64,000 nucleotides of DNA from Prunella strophiata (GCA_036583965.1 JAZBQD010000014.1:41588490-41652489); one strand, 5' to 3'; shown: positions 1 to 13,587, counted from the stretch's first letter. Notes: a model not told the origin generated them from the sequence alone. Program-made: numbers and translations.

Positions 1-1599
1 GCCTACTTATTTTAGAAAACACGGAAAAAGTACTGTCATGGAGGAATAGACATTGATATCCTTCAGTTGCTTGCAAAATATTTGCAAAATGTTTACATTT
101 TGTTCTGCTGTGATAATGGAGAATTCGGGGCTCCATTCAGCCTGTGTTCGTCAACAAATGGTGGACTATTTTCATAGATGTGCCAGCACAGACATATCTA
201 GTTCTGTGTTGGGCTGGCATGCTACATGCTAGGGGAGTAGTCAGAGCCACTGTAAGGCAGAGCTACAGAGATACAATAAAGGGAATTCAGGGGAAGAGAG
301 CTACAGTTCCCCTCCATGGAGGGATTTGGAATAGTTGCCTTGTTCCAAGGGAGTAACTTGTGCAGGTTTTAACATTTACTCCTCATAATTCTATAAGCTT
401 ATCAAGGCATTAAAGCTGCCACTTTATTAGCCCTTTAATGGAGAAGGTGTGCATTTTCTGTGGGGCAAAGTATGATGGAGTTTTTGGAACTGCTTTTCAA
501 TCTCTTTGTGATTCTAGACTCTTAGAAGTAAGCAGAAAGACTTAGTCCTTCCTTTGGCATAAGGAGATCCCTCATGATGTGCCTTACTGCATGCAGAAGA
601 ATTTTGCAGTCTATTGATTAACCAGAGAGCTCACACAAAAAAAAATATTTGATTCACTGGTACCACATAATAATTTTTAACACATCTCCAAGTGAGTCTT
701 TTGTTCTGTTTTTTAACAGCTGTGGCTGACTAGCACAGCAATGAAGAAGCTGCTGTTTGAGTAAGTGGTAGAAGACATATATAATTAAGCCAACTCATAA
801 CTGAAACTAGCTTCTCTCCTGGCTTAAAATAAACTGTATTTGTACTGCTACCTGCTGTGGGTCTGTACACCAGCAGCATTAAGAAAGCATCAGTGCTACA
901 GCAGCCAGCTGCCCATAGCCTGGCCTCTGCCACAGAGTGGTCGGATTCTTTATTAGTGTAAAGTTCTTTCTCTATTAACCTTCCCTCAGGAAAGGGGAAA
1001 CACAGCCTCCATTGTAATTAGCTTACACAGCCTTCCATGTAAGCTAAAGAATGGAAAGTGTCAGGGGTGCTTGCAGCAGCCTCGTAGGTATTTGCTGTTA
1101 GCAGGGAAAAGTTAATCTGCTCTCAGATTTTGGCAAGGGCACAAAAACCCACGTGTAAAAATGTTCTTAGAATGAATTAAATTTCACATAAATGTGACCA
1201 CACAGTAGGTAAAGTAGTAAAATGGTGGTGATGATGGAAAATATGACTAATCAGAAAGCTGCATTAACTTAATGAATAAAATTATCCTTTAACATAAACT
1301 GAGGTTCTTAAGTGACTTATTTTTAAAATGTGTTTGTTTATTGTTCTGTAGCTTATAACAACTGTGTTATTTCAACTAGCAGCACACTTTGGCAGTTTGG
1401 TCTGAAACAGCATTTACATTCAAAGTATGGGGGTTTTCTTGGAAAGAAAAAAGAGAAGATGAAATCAAAAAGCAGCTCTGTGACACTGAGTCAGTGAATG
1501 TGTTTTACTAAGTGATTTCAATCAGAACATGAAAAAAGTGTGAAAAAAGAGAAATGTTCTGATTTTTACTTTGAAATTAGTTGTCTCAAAATTATTTTC

Positions 1600-1623
1600 T
1601 TTTTTTTTTTTTTTTTTTTTTTT
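1600..1623. repeat. Poly-T run, 24 bases
   Basis: An uninterrupted run of T on the plus strand. It could be a plain slippage-prone homopolymer; no retrocopy body or flanking target duplication was seen next to it. Confidence 0.95.
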
Positions 1624-2425
1624 GAATTCTCCCTTTTCCATTCAGAACTGGAATATGAAGTGCAGACCCCCTTGGATTATCAGGGCAACACAGACCAAGC
1701 ACACAGCTGGAGTGTGCAGAGCCATTGCTTGTTCTTTCCCTGCTGCACATCCCTCTTCCCAAATCCATTTGATCTGAGTTTGGCAGGTCCTCAAGGATTG
1801 ATTCTCCTTCCTACCAGAGCATGTTTCTCTCCTTGATTTTTTCTTGAAAGTACTGACTCAACAAGTTTCTGTAATCATAAAGTCAGGCTTGATATTTGTC
1901 TGTGTGATTAGGAATATTCTGCTCCCTGTGAGCTTTGAGAGCTGTAGAAGGCTGGATCCCACGTGGATTCTGAGCAAGTCCTGAGTGGCCTCTCAGCACT
2001 GCTGTGTGTGCTGTTGGCAGGGAAGCCACAGTGGCAGCCTTGCTCTGCACTGCTCCTACCCTGGGGATGCCTTGATCTAGCAGATCTCAAACAGCACCTC
2101 AGATCCAGGAGCTGTGCAAGCAATGCCTGAATCATCTCTTCTGTTAAACTGAAGTGCATATAAAAGGCTGCATCAGATAGTTATCTCTGACAAGGCAGCT
2201 GAGGGAACATGAGTCTGTAATGTCTGGTCACTGTTCAGGTGCAGAGACTGAGGAGAAGGATCTGGGAAAGGCATTCCTACCTCTTTCCTCCACCCAAAGC
2301 TTTCCAGCTGTTCAGTAGAGTTGGACCTCTTTTCTCCTCACAAAACATTCTTAAATGGAAAAGTAGGAATTTGCTCTTATAGTTCACAGCAATTACTAAG
2401 TAACTATTTTATAAGTTTGGCAGGA

Positions 2426-2444
2426 TTTTTTTTTTTTTTTTTTT
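2426..2444. repeat. Poly-T run, 19 bases
   Basis: An uninterrupted run of T on the plus strand in otherwise unique AT-rich DNA. Confidence 0.95.
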
Positions 2445-5400
2445 AATAATATAAAGAGGTCTTTCACAAAGGAGTTTTAAGCTGATGTGGGCTTCCTGCT
2501 CAAGCTTCATATATTTATCAGGAAAGAAAAAAAAAAAAAAAGGGTCTGCTTTTTTGAGGGCCAGATGTTTTATATGGCTAAGTTAAGACATGCCTGAAAA
2601 GGCTGTGGTTATTTTCCTGTGTGAAAAGTACTGCATTTATTTGGGGCTTTTTCCCTTCCTTTTTGTAACACTGAGCACATAACCTTTCAAACATGCTATT
2701 TATTTCTGTGTTTTCTGTTTGTGAATCCCCTATGACCATTAGTTTCTTTGGAACACTGGAATCAAAAGTGGACATTAGTTTCCTCCTCTCCTCAAATATT
2801 CTTACAGATGTTGCTGTAAATCAATTGCAGGGCTGACATAGCATTTGGCTGCCTGACAAATGTGCCATAATAACACAGCTCAGTAAAATGTGGAATTTCT
2901 GAGGTAGTTCTTGTTAACTTTTTCGAAGCAGTTGTAAATTCTCATCCATGTCAGCACAGGTGGAAAGATAGTCACAAATAATGTGTGCACGTGTGTGCAT
3001 AGAGGGTGGGGATGTAGAGGTTGCTGTACTTACTCTTTCTAGAGAATCCTCTAGCTGGTTCACCACTTCCATTATTTAATGCAGCTACTTGAAGCAAATT
3101 AGAAAGAGAAATACTCTCATTAAACTCAAAATGATCTTGCTAACAGAGTTTTGGAGAGAGAATGTGTGCCTGCAAATTGAAGCAAAGAGGCTCTGGCAGC
3201 TGAAGGTCAGAGCTGGGCCTGGTAAACCATGACAAACTTCACAGCAGCCCTTCAGGTAATGATAAAAAAGTCATTTCAGCTACCCACCATGAGTTTTTGC
3301 TTCTGAGAGGGCTGAGCCAAGCTGCTCGTGGTCTTCAAGAGAATTCAGCAGTGAGTTGGTAGTTCACAGCACTGGGCAGGGATGGGAATGTGTTGTCCCA
3401 AGACCTTTTGCTTTCCTGTTTCTTTGTATGATCAGTTCCGAGAGGCGAGATGTTTGGATGTTTCCATTTTTTTACAGCTAATCCTACTGAATGGTCCATG
3501 CAGACAAGGCAGCCCCCATTCAGCCTTCCTGGCTGTGCCAATCATTCTGCCTCCCTGGTGAGAACTTGCTTTTCATCTGAACACATGCTGAGCATTGGCC
3601 ATCCTTTCCCCAAATATGAGAATTTTCTGTTTCCTTTGAATACATGAGTATAAGACTCCTCAGGAATTGTTACACAATAGCTAAGGGCAAAACATTTGGA
3701 GGAATCTTAGAATTTGATGATCTGCTTCTCATTGAACTACCTGGGAGGAAAGCTAGGCAGAAATTCTGGGAACACTGATTTTAGAAATATTGCCTCTTGT
3801 TAAAATGAATGGTAAGGAGCATATTTGCATAAAAAGTAAATAATAATCTCACCTTAGAAACTTCTTTCTTAGCTATTATTTCAATCAGCACTACAGAAAT
3901 GATTTAGAACAGAATTCCAACTTACACTATGTAATAATATTTGTAGAGTATGGATATGGTAACAAACATCAAGATGCACACAAAACTATTGTTAAAAGAA
4001 TATTTATTCTCATAGCTAGAGACTTTAAAATCATGTGTTTTTAAAGGTAAAAATAAGCATTTGGCCTTGTCAAAGTCTTCATGAACTGTCTTTTGCTGCT
4101 GGGAAACAAGCAATTTTCTAAATCCAGTAATTATTAGGTATAAGGTGTTCTCACTTATATTTTAAATTCAGTCCACCACTAAATACAACACTGTTTTCAA
4201 CAGACAAGGACTATTGGAATTTAAAATTTGTGGAATAAATCAGATAACTTACTTGGAAGACTAACTAGGGAGTATTCTAATTTTTTTCTGGTTTATAGTT
4301 ATTAGTGTTTATACCAGCACTTCCCATAAAGGAGCATGTTTAAACCCAGGTGCTCTCATTCCTCAAAGTATTTGATTTTATGGAAAATTTATAGTTCTAT
4401 TTTCAACAGAATTCAAAATCAGCCTACTTTTAAAAATTATTATTACTCTGCATGTTGCAAATTTGCATACTTCTAGATCCTGTATAATTTAAAAGCCAGT
4501 TGATCCGAAATTTGACCCAAAATAATACCATTTCCCTTAAGTAATAAAGTGGTGGCTCCTTGTTACTGCTTCCTGGTCCTTCTTTTGTGTCAGTGATGAG
4601 AAGCCACACAAGACTGGCTCCCACTTGGTGACACTCCTGCCTTGGACCTCAAGCTTTCATAGAGAAGGCAAGAGCTAAAATAAGGATGTGGTGCTGAGAG
4701 GTAGCTTGTATGGTTTTATCAGGAGCTTAGGGTGGAAAGAGTCAATAGATGTGGAGGGGAGCAAATGCAGGAAAGGAGAGTGACTAGGGAGAACTGTGGA
4801 GTGGAGGGATATAAGGAGTGGACCATACAGATGGACTGGGAGGAATAGGGATGATCAGCTACCTAAAAATTCTGAGGAAGTCCAAACAAATCAGCAGGGA
4901 TGGTCTGAGTGGCTCATCCCTGCAGCTGTGTCTGTAGGCTGGTTTTTGGGTTGGGAGGAAGGAGAAGAGAAAATTGAAGAGTTGCCATAAAGAGGATCTG
5001 TTCTTTACAGTATGAGCTATTCTGAACAAATTTAAATGTCCTGCCAGAGATCATTACAAAAATGCTTTCACTGCCTTGTATTAGCACCATTCAAACCACA
5101 CACCTGAAAGACAATTCATGTTATCAGGTGCACCATGAAAAGCCCTTTCTGTACAGTCTTCAAAGGAAGTTTTATCTCATACAAGCAGATACAGGTGGTA
5201 GTCAGGGCTTGGGTTCTTCCTGATTCCTTTTAGCTGATGGAAGGCTGGGCCTGTAGCCTCTGGTAACTGTCTTGGTTTCCTCTGAGCTCAGGGGATATGT
5301 GATAAGCATCTCAGGAGATGCTTCTCCCCGTGTCTTGGAAACCCATCTGAGAAGGAGCTGCACTGTTTTTCAAGGCTGCCCACAATTCTGCTGACAATCT

Positions 5401-5569
5401 CAGAAAACAGATGAAATTAAAAGCTTAACTTCTGGTCAGATAGGGATAGGTCAGTAAATCTTGTGCTATAACAATCTTTGTTAGTCACTAGAAATGGGAA
5501 AAAAAGAGTACAGTTCAGCTGACTTCAGAAAGCCCCAAACAAGATTATAGGAGCTGCAAGCAAAAGAGC

Positions 5570-5680
5570 CCCAGATATTTAATTGTAATTTGCTGCATCT
5601 GATGATGGTGCTGTGCTCATTAGCATGACTTTTTAGCTGACTTTAAATGCTTATAATAGGAATGGATTTGGGTCTATTTT
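5570..5680. promoter_or_regulatory. Candidate conserved noncoding element (weak)
   Basis: A non-repetitive patch with TAATTG and ATTAG-type homeodomain core sites close together and no open frame. Its texture resembles vertebrate developmental enhancers, but this is an impression from composition and motifs only. Cross-species alignment would decide it. Confidence 0.15.
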
Positions 5681-5729
5681 GACAATAGTGTGACAAGCAA
5701 ATTACTGCAGAAAGTGTTCCTTTGTAAAA

Positions 5730-8453
5730 GCCATCTGTGTTTCCTCCTTCAGTGCACTTAGAAAGGTCTGCTAAAGCCTACTTTCTCACAAATGTAGGAG
5801 TCTCTTTCTGATTTTCAGCCCAAAGTAACCCAGGACAGATATTTGCTCTTTGAAATAACAGCTTTCTGCTGCTGAAAGTGGATGGATCAGTATCCAATAT
5901 GTAGATTCCAATGTTTTCATAAAGGACCAAGCATATTCCTTCTCTGCCTTCCTGGTCCAGAAAAGCCAAATTTCTGTACTTTCCTTTGAACATCTTGTGT
6001 CTTTTCCTTAACATTTTGGGCATCTCTTTCTTCTAAATTTAGAAATCAAATAAAGAATTACTGTAAATCAACAATGGAAATCATCTGAAAAATTAGCTTT
6101 ATTCAAAACCTTGAGTTAAATGTTGACTAATGTATCTCCAGGAAGGAAGAAATCAATTTCTGTTGAGCAGAATCACAAGAAGGTTCTGTCTTGTTCTAAA
6201 GCAGGAAGAGTTACACTGGATATAAGTTAGCCTTGTTTGAAGTCAATGGTAATATTTGTATTTAAATTAGGATTTTATTTGTGTTCTAGCTGTTAAGAAC
6301 AGGATGAAGGGACTGATTGCAGTGATAGGGAACACTGGGTTTGGGTCTTTCTATTAAAATTATCTAATCTCTCAATAATGCAGGAAGCAATTAATTGGCA
6401 CTTACAACTATTGGAAATAAATCAATTTGATCAAGAATCTAAATGTGACACCTCTCAGAAATGTGAATTTTAATGAAAAGCAAGAACATATTCTGACACT
6501 GTTAGCTTGTCTGATCTCCATTCTAAGTGCACTGAATGTTAGTTGTTTAAAGCATTTGAATAATTTTAACTACACTGTACCAATTTATCATTCTAGGTTT
6601 AAACCTGAAATTAAATATACAGAAGGCAGTGAAAGAAAAAAAGCAAAGCCTCAACTTTCCTGAGCAAGTAACTGACTAAGCAAATGAAGTCATACTCAGA
6701 CCACTCACATGTTCAACATTGTTGCAGCTCCCTTCAAAACTTACCGGTCTTGGTTTTTTGCTAATCCCTGTTTTGCTTTCAAGTTGAGATGCACCATGAA
6801 AGAAATGTGGCCTTTCCTCTGAGTTTGTAATTGCTTGAATTATAAGCTTCCTGTGGGAATGGCTACCATGCTGCTATGCTTAGGCATTTATGAAATGTCT
6901 CTGTTTCTGTCTGTGTCCTGACATGGGGCAAAGGCCAAGCAGGAAAAGCAGGTTATTCTTTAAAAGGGTCATTCCTTTGGGAAGCAGAGACAGCCTCACA
7001 GCTGCTTGCAGAGCATTCCCCAGTTCCTACTTTTTTTACCCCTCAAGACCAGCTTTGGGCACCAAATGCTTCCTTTTTTTCTATAATTCTTCACACTCAT
7101 GATTTCACAAATCAGGCAGGTGACTTTGCTCTGCAGCTGCAGAATGAATCTGCATTGCCTCAAAATGTGCTTACTTCTAACTTTGGCTTTGGTTTGACTT
7201 TTGCTTTTGTGTATTTGCTAAAGGCTTTAAGTGTACCATACTCATCCATGCCTTGCAGAGACTAGGCTGAGCCCATGGCCTAGGCAGCCCTTTGGAAGTG
7301 CCTGTGTTTCTCTAATGACAGGAGAATGTACTTGTGGCAGAGGATCTAGGGAAATGTCTTGGTTAGCAAGAATCACTCCTGGGCTTTTGCTTTGTGTTGC
7401 TTTTCTCACACGTGATGGAGAGACTACTTCATCACTAACACCCATTCAAAAATGCATTCATGTATGAGGTTCTAACAGCTAGGATTTCATTATTAAGCTG
7501 GGTGGAACTGTAAAGTCTTTGTTTAAGCACACAAATGTAAAAACAGGCACAATTTTTATCACACATTCCCCAAAAACCTAATATATTCAGTCTTCTTCTA
7601 AATCCTGAGAGGTGAGGCCACTAGAACATGAAGCAGTATTGTTTTTAATTTACTGTTTTATTATGAAATTATCCACCAGCTAGATATTTATTTTGTAAGT
7701 TTGAATGAGGAGAATTATATTTTGGTGCTGTAAAACTCTTATAACTTTATACTACCAGCAAGATAAATAAATAAAAGATATTGTGTTTCTTAGGATACAG
7801 AATAGAAAAAGAGATTAACATTTTTTTCCAACAAAAATATTGTTCCATATTGATACAATCCTAAAAAAAAAAAAATGTTGACCTTATGAAATAGCTGTAG
7901 ACTGAAACAAAATAGTTTTGTTTTGTTTTCTTTTTTCTAAGTTTAAATCTTTCAATTTTAGTTTCCTCTAGAGAAATTTCAAGGGAGCTCCAAAGCAGTA
8001 TCCTCAAGTTTTCAGAAATGTCCAAATGTCTTTACCAATTTGCTTGATGAACCAGAAATATCTGATATTATGATACATCAAAAGCCTGTCTTTCTTATAT
8101 CAGAAATATTCACTCTTTGTATCCATAAATGTGCAAAGCAAAATGAGATTTCCTGATTGGGATCCTGCAGAAAGATGGGACTATCTTTATTGTCTTAACA
8201 TCTCTGTTTCCCTGTTCAGGTCTTATCTTTTTTTTTTTTTTTTTTTTTGCAGTGAATCAACCAGATCCTCCTGTAATTAAATTCAGATGTGCTTCTGGGG
8301 ACAACTGTGTTTGAGTCTGTTCCCAGTGGTCAGCTGGGGAAGGAGTAGCAGTGTTCCCTCTGCAGAGCCTACTCACATGCCTTCAAATCAGGGATTCCAA
8401 AACACTTTATAGGCTGTAACACAGTCCTTACAATGTTTCAGGGCATTATATGT
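5730..8453. other. Unique AT-rich noncoding DNA, no gene seen
   Basis: Only short open frames of 81 codons or fewer, none recognisable. It includes a T-run at 8228-8248. It ends where the long homopurine tract begins, after a short A/G-rich lead-in. Confidence 0.7.
8228..8248. repeat. Poly-T run, 21 bases
   Basis: An uninterrupted T-run about 200 bases upstream of the homopurine tract, so the pyrimidine-rich strand switches sides over a short distance. Confidence 0.95.
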
Positions 8454-10437
8454 GGAGAAAAAAGGGGGAAGGAGGAAAGGAAGGAAGGAAGGAAGGAAGA
8501 AGGAAGGAAGGAAGGAAGGAAGGAAGGAGGAAGGAAGGAAGGAAGAAGGAAGGAAGGAAGAAGGAAGGAAGGAAGGAAGGAAGGAAGGAAGGAAGGAAGG
8601 AAGGAAGGAGGAAGGAAGGAAGGAGGAAGGAAGGAAGGAAGGAAGGAAGGAGGAAGGAAGGAAGGAAGGAAGGAAGGAAGAAGGAAGGAAGGAAGGAAGG
8701 AAGGAGGAAGGAAGGAAGGAAGAAGGAAGGAAGGAAGAAGGAAGGAAGGAAGGAGGAAGGAAGGAAGGAAGGAAGGAAGGAAGGAGGAAGGAAGGAAGGA
8801 AGAAGGAAGGAAGGAAGGAAGGAAGAAGGAAGGAAGGAAGGAAGGAGGAAGGAAGGAAGGAGGAAGGAAGGAAGGAAGGAAGGAAGGAAGGAAGGAAGGA
8901 AGGAAGGAAGAAGGAAGGAAGGAAGGAGGAAGGAAGGAAGGAAGGAAGGAAGGAAGGAAGAAGGAAGGAAGGAAGGAAGGAAGGAAGGAGGAAGGAAGGA
9001 AGGAAGGAAGGAAGGAAGGAAGGAAGGAAGGAAGAAGGAAGGAAGGAAGGAAGGAAGGAAGGAAGGAAGGAAGGAAGGAGGAAGGAAGGAAGGAGGAAGG
9101 AAGGAAGGAGGAAGGAAGGAAGGAAGGAAGGAAGGAAGAAGGAAGGAAGGAAGGAAGAAGGAAGGAAGGAAGAAGGAAGGAAGGAAGGAAGAAGGAAGGA
9201 AGGAAGAAGGAAGGAAGGAAGAAGGAAGGAAGGAAGGAAGGAAGAAGGAAGGAAGGAAGGAAGGAAGGAAGGAAGGAAGGAAGGAGGAAGGAAGGAAGGA
9301 AGGAAGGAAGGAAGGAAGGAAGGAAGGAAGGAAGGAAGGAAGGAAGAAGGAAGGAAGGAAGAAGGAAGGAAGGAAGAAGGAAGGAAGGAAGGAAGGAAGG
9401 AAGAAGGAAGGAAGGAAGGAAGGAAGGAAGGAAGGAAGGAAGGAAGAAGGAAGGAAGGAAGAAGGAAGGAAGGAAGAAGGAAGGAAGGAAGAAGGAAGGA
9501 AGGAAGGAGGAAGGAAGGAAGGAAGAAGGAAGGAAGGAAGGAAGGAAGGAAGGAAGGAAGGAAGGAAGAAGGAAGGAAGGAAGAAGGAAGGAAGGAAGAA
9601 GGAAGGAAGGAAGGAAGGAAGGAAGGAAGGAAGGAAGGAAGGAAGGAAGGAAGAAGGAAGGAAGGAAGGAAGGAAGGAAGGAAGAAGGAAGGAAGGAAGA
9701 AGGAAGGAAGGAAGGAAGGAAGGAAGGAAGGAAGAAGGAAGGAAGGAAGAAGGAAGGAAGGAAGAAGGAAGGAAGGAAGGAAGGAAGGAGGAAGGAAGGA
9801 AGGAGGAAGGAAGGAAGGAAGGAAGGAAGGAGGAAGGAAGGAAGGAAGAAGGAAGGAAGGAAGGAAGGAAGGAAGGAAGGAAGAAGGAAGGAAGGAAGGA
9901 AGGAGGAAGGAAGGAAGGAAGGAAGAAGGAAGGAAGGAAGGAAGAAGGAAGGAAGGAAGAAGGAAGGAAGGAAGAAGGAAGGAAGGAAGGAAGGAAGGAA
10001 GGAAGGAAGGAAGGAAGAAGGAAGGAAGGAAGAAGGAAGGAAGGAAGGAAGAAGGAAGGAAGGAAGGAAGGAGGAAGGAAGGAAGGAAGGAGGAAGGAAG
10101 GAAGGAAGGAAGGAAGGAAGGAAGAAGGAAGGAAGGAAGGAGGAAGGAAGGAAGGAGGAAGGAAGGAAGGAAGGAAGGAAGGAAGAAGGAAGGAAGGAAG
10201 GAAGGAAGGAAGAAGGAAGGAAGGAAGGAGGAAGGAAGGAAGGAAGGAAGAAGGAAGGAAGGAAGAAGGAAGGAAGGAAGAAGGAAGGAAGGAAGGAAGA
10301 AGGAAGGAAGGAAGAAGGAAGGAAGGAAGGAAGGAAGGAAGGAAGGAAGGAAGGAAGGAAGGAGGAAGGAAGGAAGGAGGAAGGAAGGAAGGAAGGAAGA
10401 AGGAAGGAAGGAAGAAGGAAGGAAGGAAGGAGGAAGG
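8454..10437 (+). repeat. Giant homopurine (GGAA)n microsatellite
   Basis: Every base from 8454 to 10437 is A or G on the plus strand: 1,984 bases without a pyrimidine. After a short irregular lead-in (to about 8480) the tract is tandem GGAA, broken by single trimers of two kinds: GAA, lacking one G, and GGA, lacking one A. Each trimer shifts the tetramer phase by three bases. Wherever I parsed it by eye, successive trimers were separated by at least three tetramers, giving a minimum unit of 15 bases, then 19, 23 and so on. Very long open frames run across it on both strands because GGAA reads as Gly-Arg-Lys-Glu and TTCC as Phe-Leu-Pro-Ser, with no stops. They are artefacts, not genes. Homopurine mirror-like DNA of this kind is known to be able to form triplex or G-rich structures. 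The assembled length may differ from the true one. Confidence 0.98.
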
Positions 10438-13400
10438 TTTTCCAAGACACCCAATATGTCTTCTTGTCCTTGTTAATATCAATTAGCTTTGGACAGGTCA
10501 GCATTTTACCTAGGAACTTCTAAGGGAAAAAAACCCAAAACTTGTATTAAAATATAAAAAATATTTTTGCAGGTAAACCCTATTTGGTGACTTTACATAA
10601 CCAGTAGACTATGAATTGGGAAAGCAAGCTCTTTTAAAAATTAATAAGAACTTTTCAGAAAAAGAAATTTGCAGAAAAGGTCATAGTTTCAAAATTTGGA
10701 AAACAGCCATTAAAGTAATCTAATCAGCATTCTTTGGGGAACACTTATTCAGGGCAAAATAAATCAGATTAACTGAAATAATTGCCTTCCAGAAATAATT
10801 TGATCAGTTCTCCATTTAACTTGACATTAATTTGACCAAAAAGAGGAAAACAAAGTAATGTCTGGGCTAGAATCTTCTGTTTATTGTTCCTTCCTTGTTA
10901 AAAAGCTCACAGATAATTTTTATTGGTAGCAATTTGGTGTTAGTAGATAACCAACAATTTATTACTAGATTCATGCCATATTGCTTCTTCAACTTGCAAA
11001 AACCCATTTCTTTCATCGATAAAACACTTTTTAATTTATCACCTCTTGAGAGCACTTAAGCAACTGTGATTCAATTAAACCAGTGTTCAATGTCTGTGCC
11101 TGTGTTTCATACTTGGCTGATAAAAGAAAAAGATGGGGCACATTATATCTATTGATGGACTATATCTTATTTATGGTTTTGACCTAGAAGTCTTTAACAG
11201 TCACATGAATTTTGCATGTGTGTGTGTGGAGAGTGCTGATCTGATAAACGAAATCTACAAGTGCAACCCACACAGAGAAAGTAGAAACATGTTTTAATGT
11301 TTTATCTGTTTATAAAGTGAATCTGTAGATTTTGGTTTTGTCTGTTCCAGAGAGATTTTTTTCCTCCTTACATGCACAACAAGAATGCCACAAGCACTAG
11401 TAGTGCAACCTTTCCTAAACTGGAAGAGCCAACAATGCTATTTCAAGGGAAGTTTCACAAGGATTTGGTCTCTCATCTATTCTGTTTGCTTCCTAAACTC
11501 CTGTGATAGGCTTTCTGGCAATGATGTAATTTCAGCTTGTAATGTTAATGCATCAGAGAAAGGAAAATAGTCTTTAAAAAATATGCAGGTGAGGAAACTG
11601 AATCAGAAAGCTGTAAACTGGTTTGTCCAAGGTCATGAGGAAAGAGCCAACAAACCTATTTTAAATACACACACACATATATATAGGGAAATATATAATA
11701 AAGATAGATATAGATATACAGATATAGGTCCAGGCTGGGTTTGAATCCAGAGGAGAGCACAAAACTTCAGAGGCACCTAGTTTAGCTGAGGGAATGAAGA
11801 ACACAAAAATGGATAAACCCCAATCTTTTAAAATGTAAAAGGAATTTAAAAATAACATGATTGCACTGTGTTTAGTTTTTATTTAATCAGCCATATTGCT
11901 CTCACAGGGAAGCTTTGAAATAAAGAGAGAATCTCAGAACACAAAATGGAAAGCTAGATAGTGAAAGGTAGTTGAAGTTTTTACCCTGATGTCTATTCCA
12001 CAGGCTCACCTGAATAATGCCTTTTGAAGCTGTTACATTGCAGGGGTTCAGAAGAACAAGGCAAAACATTGTTTGTGCTTTTATTATATGCTTGTGCAAA
12101 ATGCAGCTTTCAGAGACATTGTCTCACAAGTACAGCTGCCAAGATATTGCCTCGGAACCAAAACACAAAATCTTACTGACATGAACAAATTTGCATGAGG
12201 CTCCCGTACTTAATAAATGCTTTAGAGACCACAGAAAAGGCTGGGTGAATTTGAACTGCAAAAAACATTCTTATAAAGAAGAGGTTTAAATGAACATGAA
12301 AACAGTAAGTTGGAACTGGTGGAATATTTTTTGTTTAAAATTTTCTTTGGCATAGAATATCTTTTGAAAAACTTTAATTTTTCTTTTTTTTCTCAGGAGC
12401 TCTGATATTTTATATTTTTTCCTCTTTTATAAATGCCTTTTCTGTAAACATAAAAAGGCATTTTGTAGGATTCATATAAGGTTTTTTGTTAAGGAAGAAA
12501 TTTCCTTTTTCCCAACAACTTCATTGTATCCAGCAGGTAGTGATGATGATGATGGCGACACAGCAAGAATGGATGAGCTGTCAAGTGAGGTGGGAACCTA
12601 GCAGATCCCCAGGGAAGGTGCAGTATTCCCCCAGACATTTCTGATAGGGGTTTTTCATGAAACAGATGTGAGAATTAAAGATTAGTAACTATTTAATTTT
12701 ATTATGATTTTCTCAAAGTTTTCATCACTGAAAAGGTATAAATATGAGGGTTTCCTTTATTTTGTTTTGTTGTTTGTTTCTTGGGTCTGGATTTTTTTCT
12801 CTCCTGACTCAAATGCTCTTTTGTGTTGTTGCTGCTCCTGGTGTTGTTCCCTGTTTATTGAATTCAGCTGTTTGGGCAGGCATTCTGTTTTACTTCGTGT
12901 TGAGCTGCTGATTTCTGACTGCGGCTTCTACCTCTAATTTTGTACATAATGAACAAAATAAAAGAAAAACAAACAATAGCAAAATATGTCATGATCCTTT
13001 TCATATTTTCCATGGGTTTTTTTGATCATATGAACATCATTTGTAATGCTGCCAAGAGCATCTGAGCTTCAGTCAACTACCATTGGGACTGTAATTCCTT
13101 TATGATCTATTCTCCTATTTATTTTGTTCTGAATGGTTTAGCAGTGCAACTTGGAAAAGATACAGGCAAAGGCTTTTGGACTAAGTTTCTGTTGACTTAA
13201 CATACCATTGGCTACGAGCATAATGCATTTTGGGCTGGCAATTGCCCTTGAGAATACAAATCAAATGAATTTATTTTCTTTTTCAACTCCTATCTACGTG
13301 GAGCAGCAGACATTCTTATCACAAGTTAATGCTATACTCGCAACATATTACAACTAGAGAAGGGTAATGGATACAAGAAGTTCATTCATCTGTGTATCTT

Positions 13401-13507
13401 GCTATTTATCCTACATATGTTAATGGAACGTCTGCTGCACAGAATTCATTTTATTTAGTTTCTTCTGCTTAGCTCTGGCATACAGAAATATAACTGCATT
13501 GTTATTT
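10438..13507. other. Unique AT-rich noncoding DNA, no gene seen
   Basis: Short, unrecognisable open frames only. It contains a small CA/TA microsatellite at 11666-11684 followed by AT-rich simple sequence to about 11730. Confidence 0.7.
11666..11684. repeat. Small (CA)n(TA)n microsatellite
   Basis: Alternating CA units pass directly into TA units on the plus strand, then into AT-rich simple sequence with repeated GATATA-like words to about 11730. Confidence 0.85.
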
Positions 13508-13543
13508 TCTTTTTTTTTCCTTTTATTTTCTTTTTTTCTTTGT

Positions 13544-13587
<44 letters not shown>

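Larger units (their letters stand above)
1..5560. other. Unique AT-rich noncoding DNA, no gene seen
   Basis: No open frame here is longer than about 100 codons and none resembles a known family. The largest, at 1540-1836, reads straight through a poly-T run and is low complexity. Two T-runs (1600-1623 and 2426-2444) are listed separately. A G-rich patch on the plus strand spans about 4720-5000. I see no transposon signature, RNA gene or CpG-rich promoter. Confidence 0.7.

Noticed and set aside
8388..10523. Several open frames of 670-696 codons on both strands across the GGAA tract
   Set aside because: They exist because GGAA and TTCC repeats contain no stop codon in any phase. The proteins are four-letter repeats with no start, splice or domain support.
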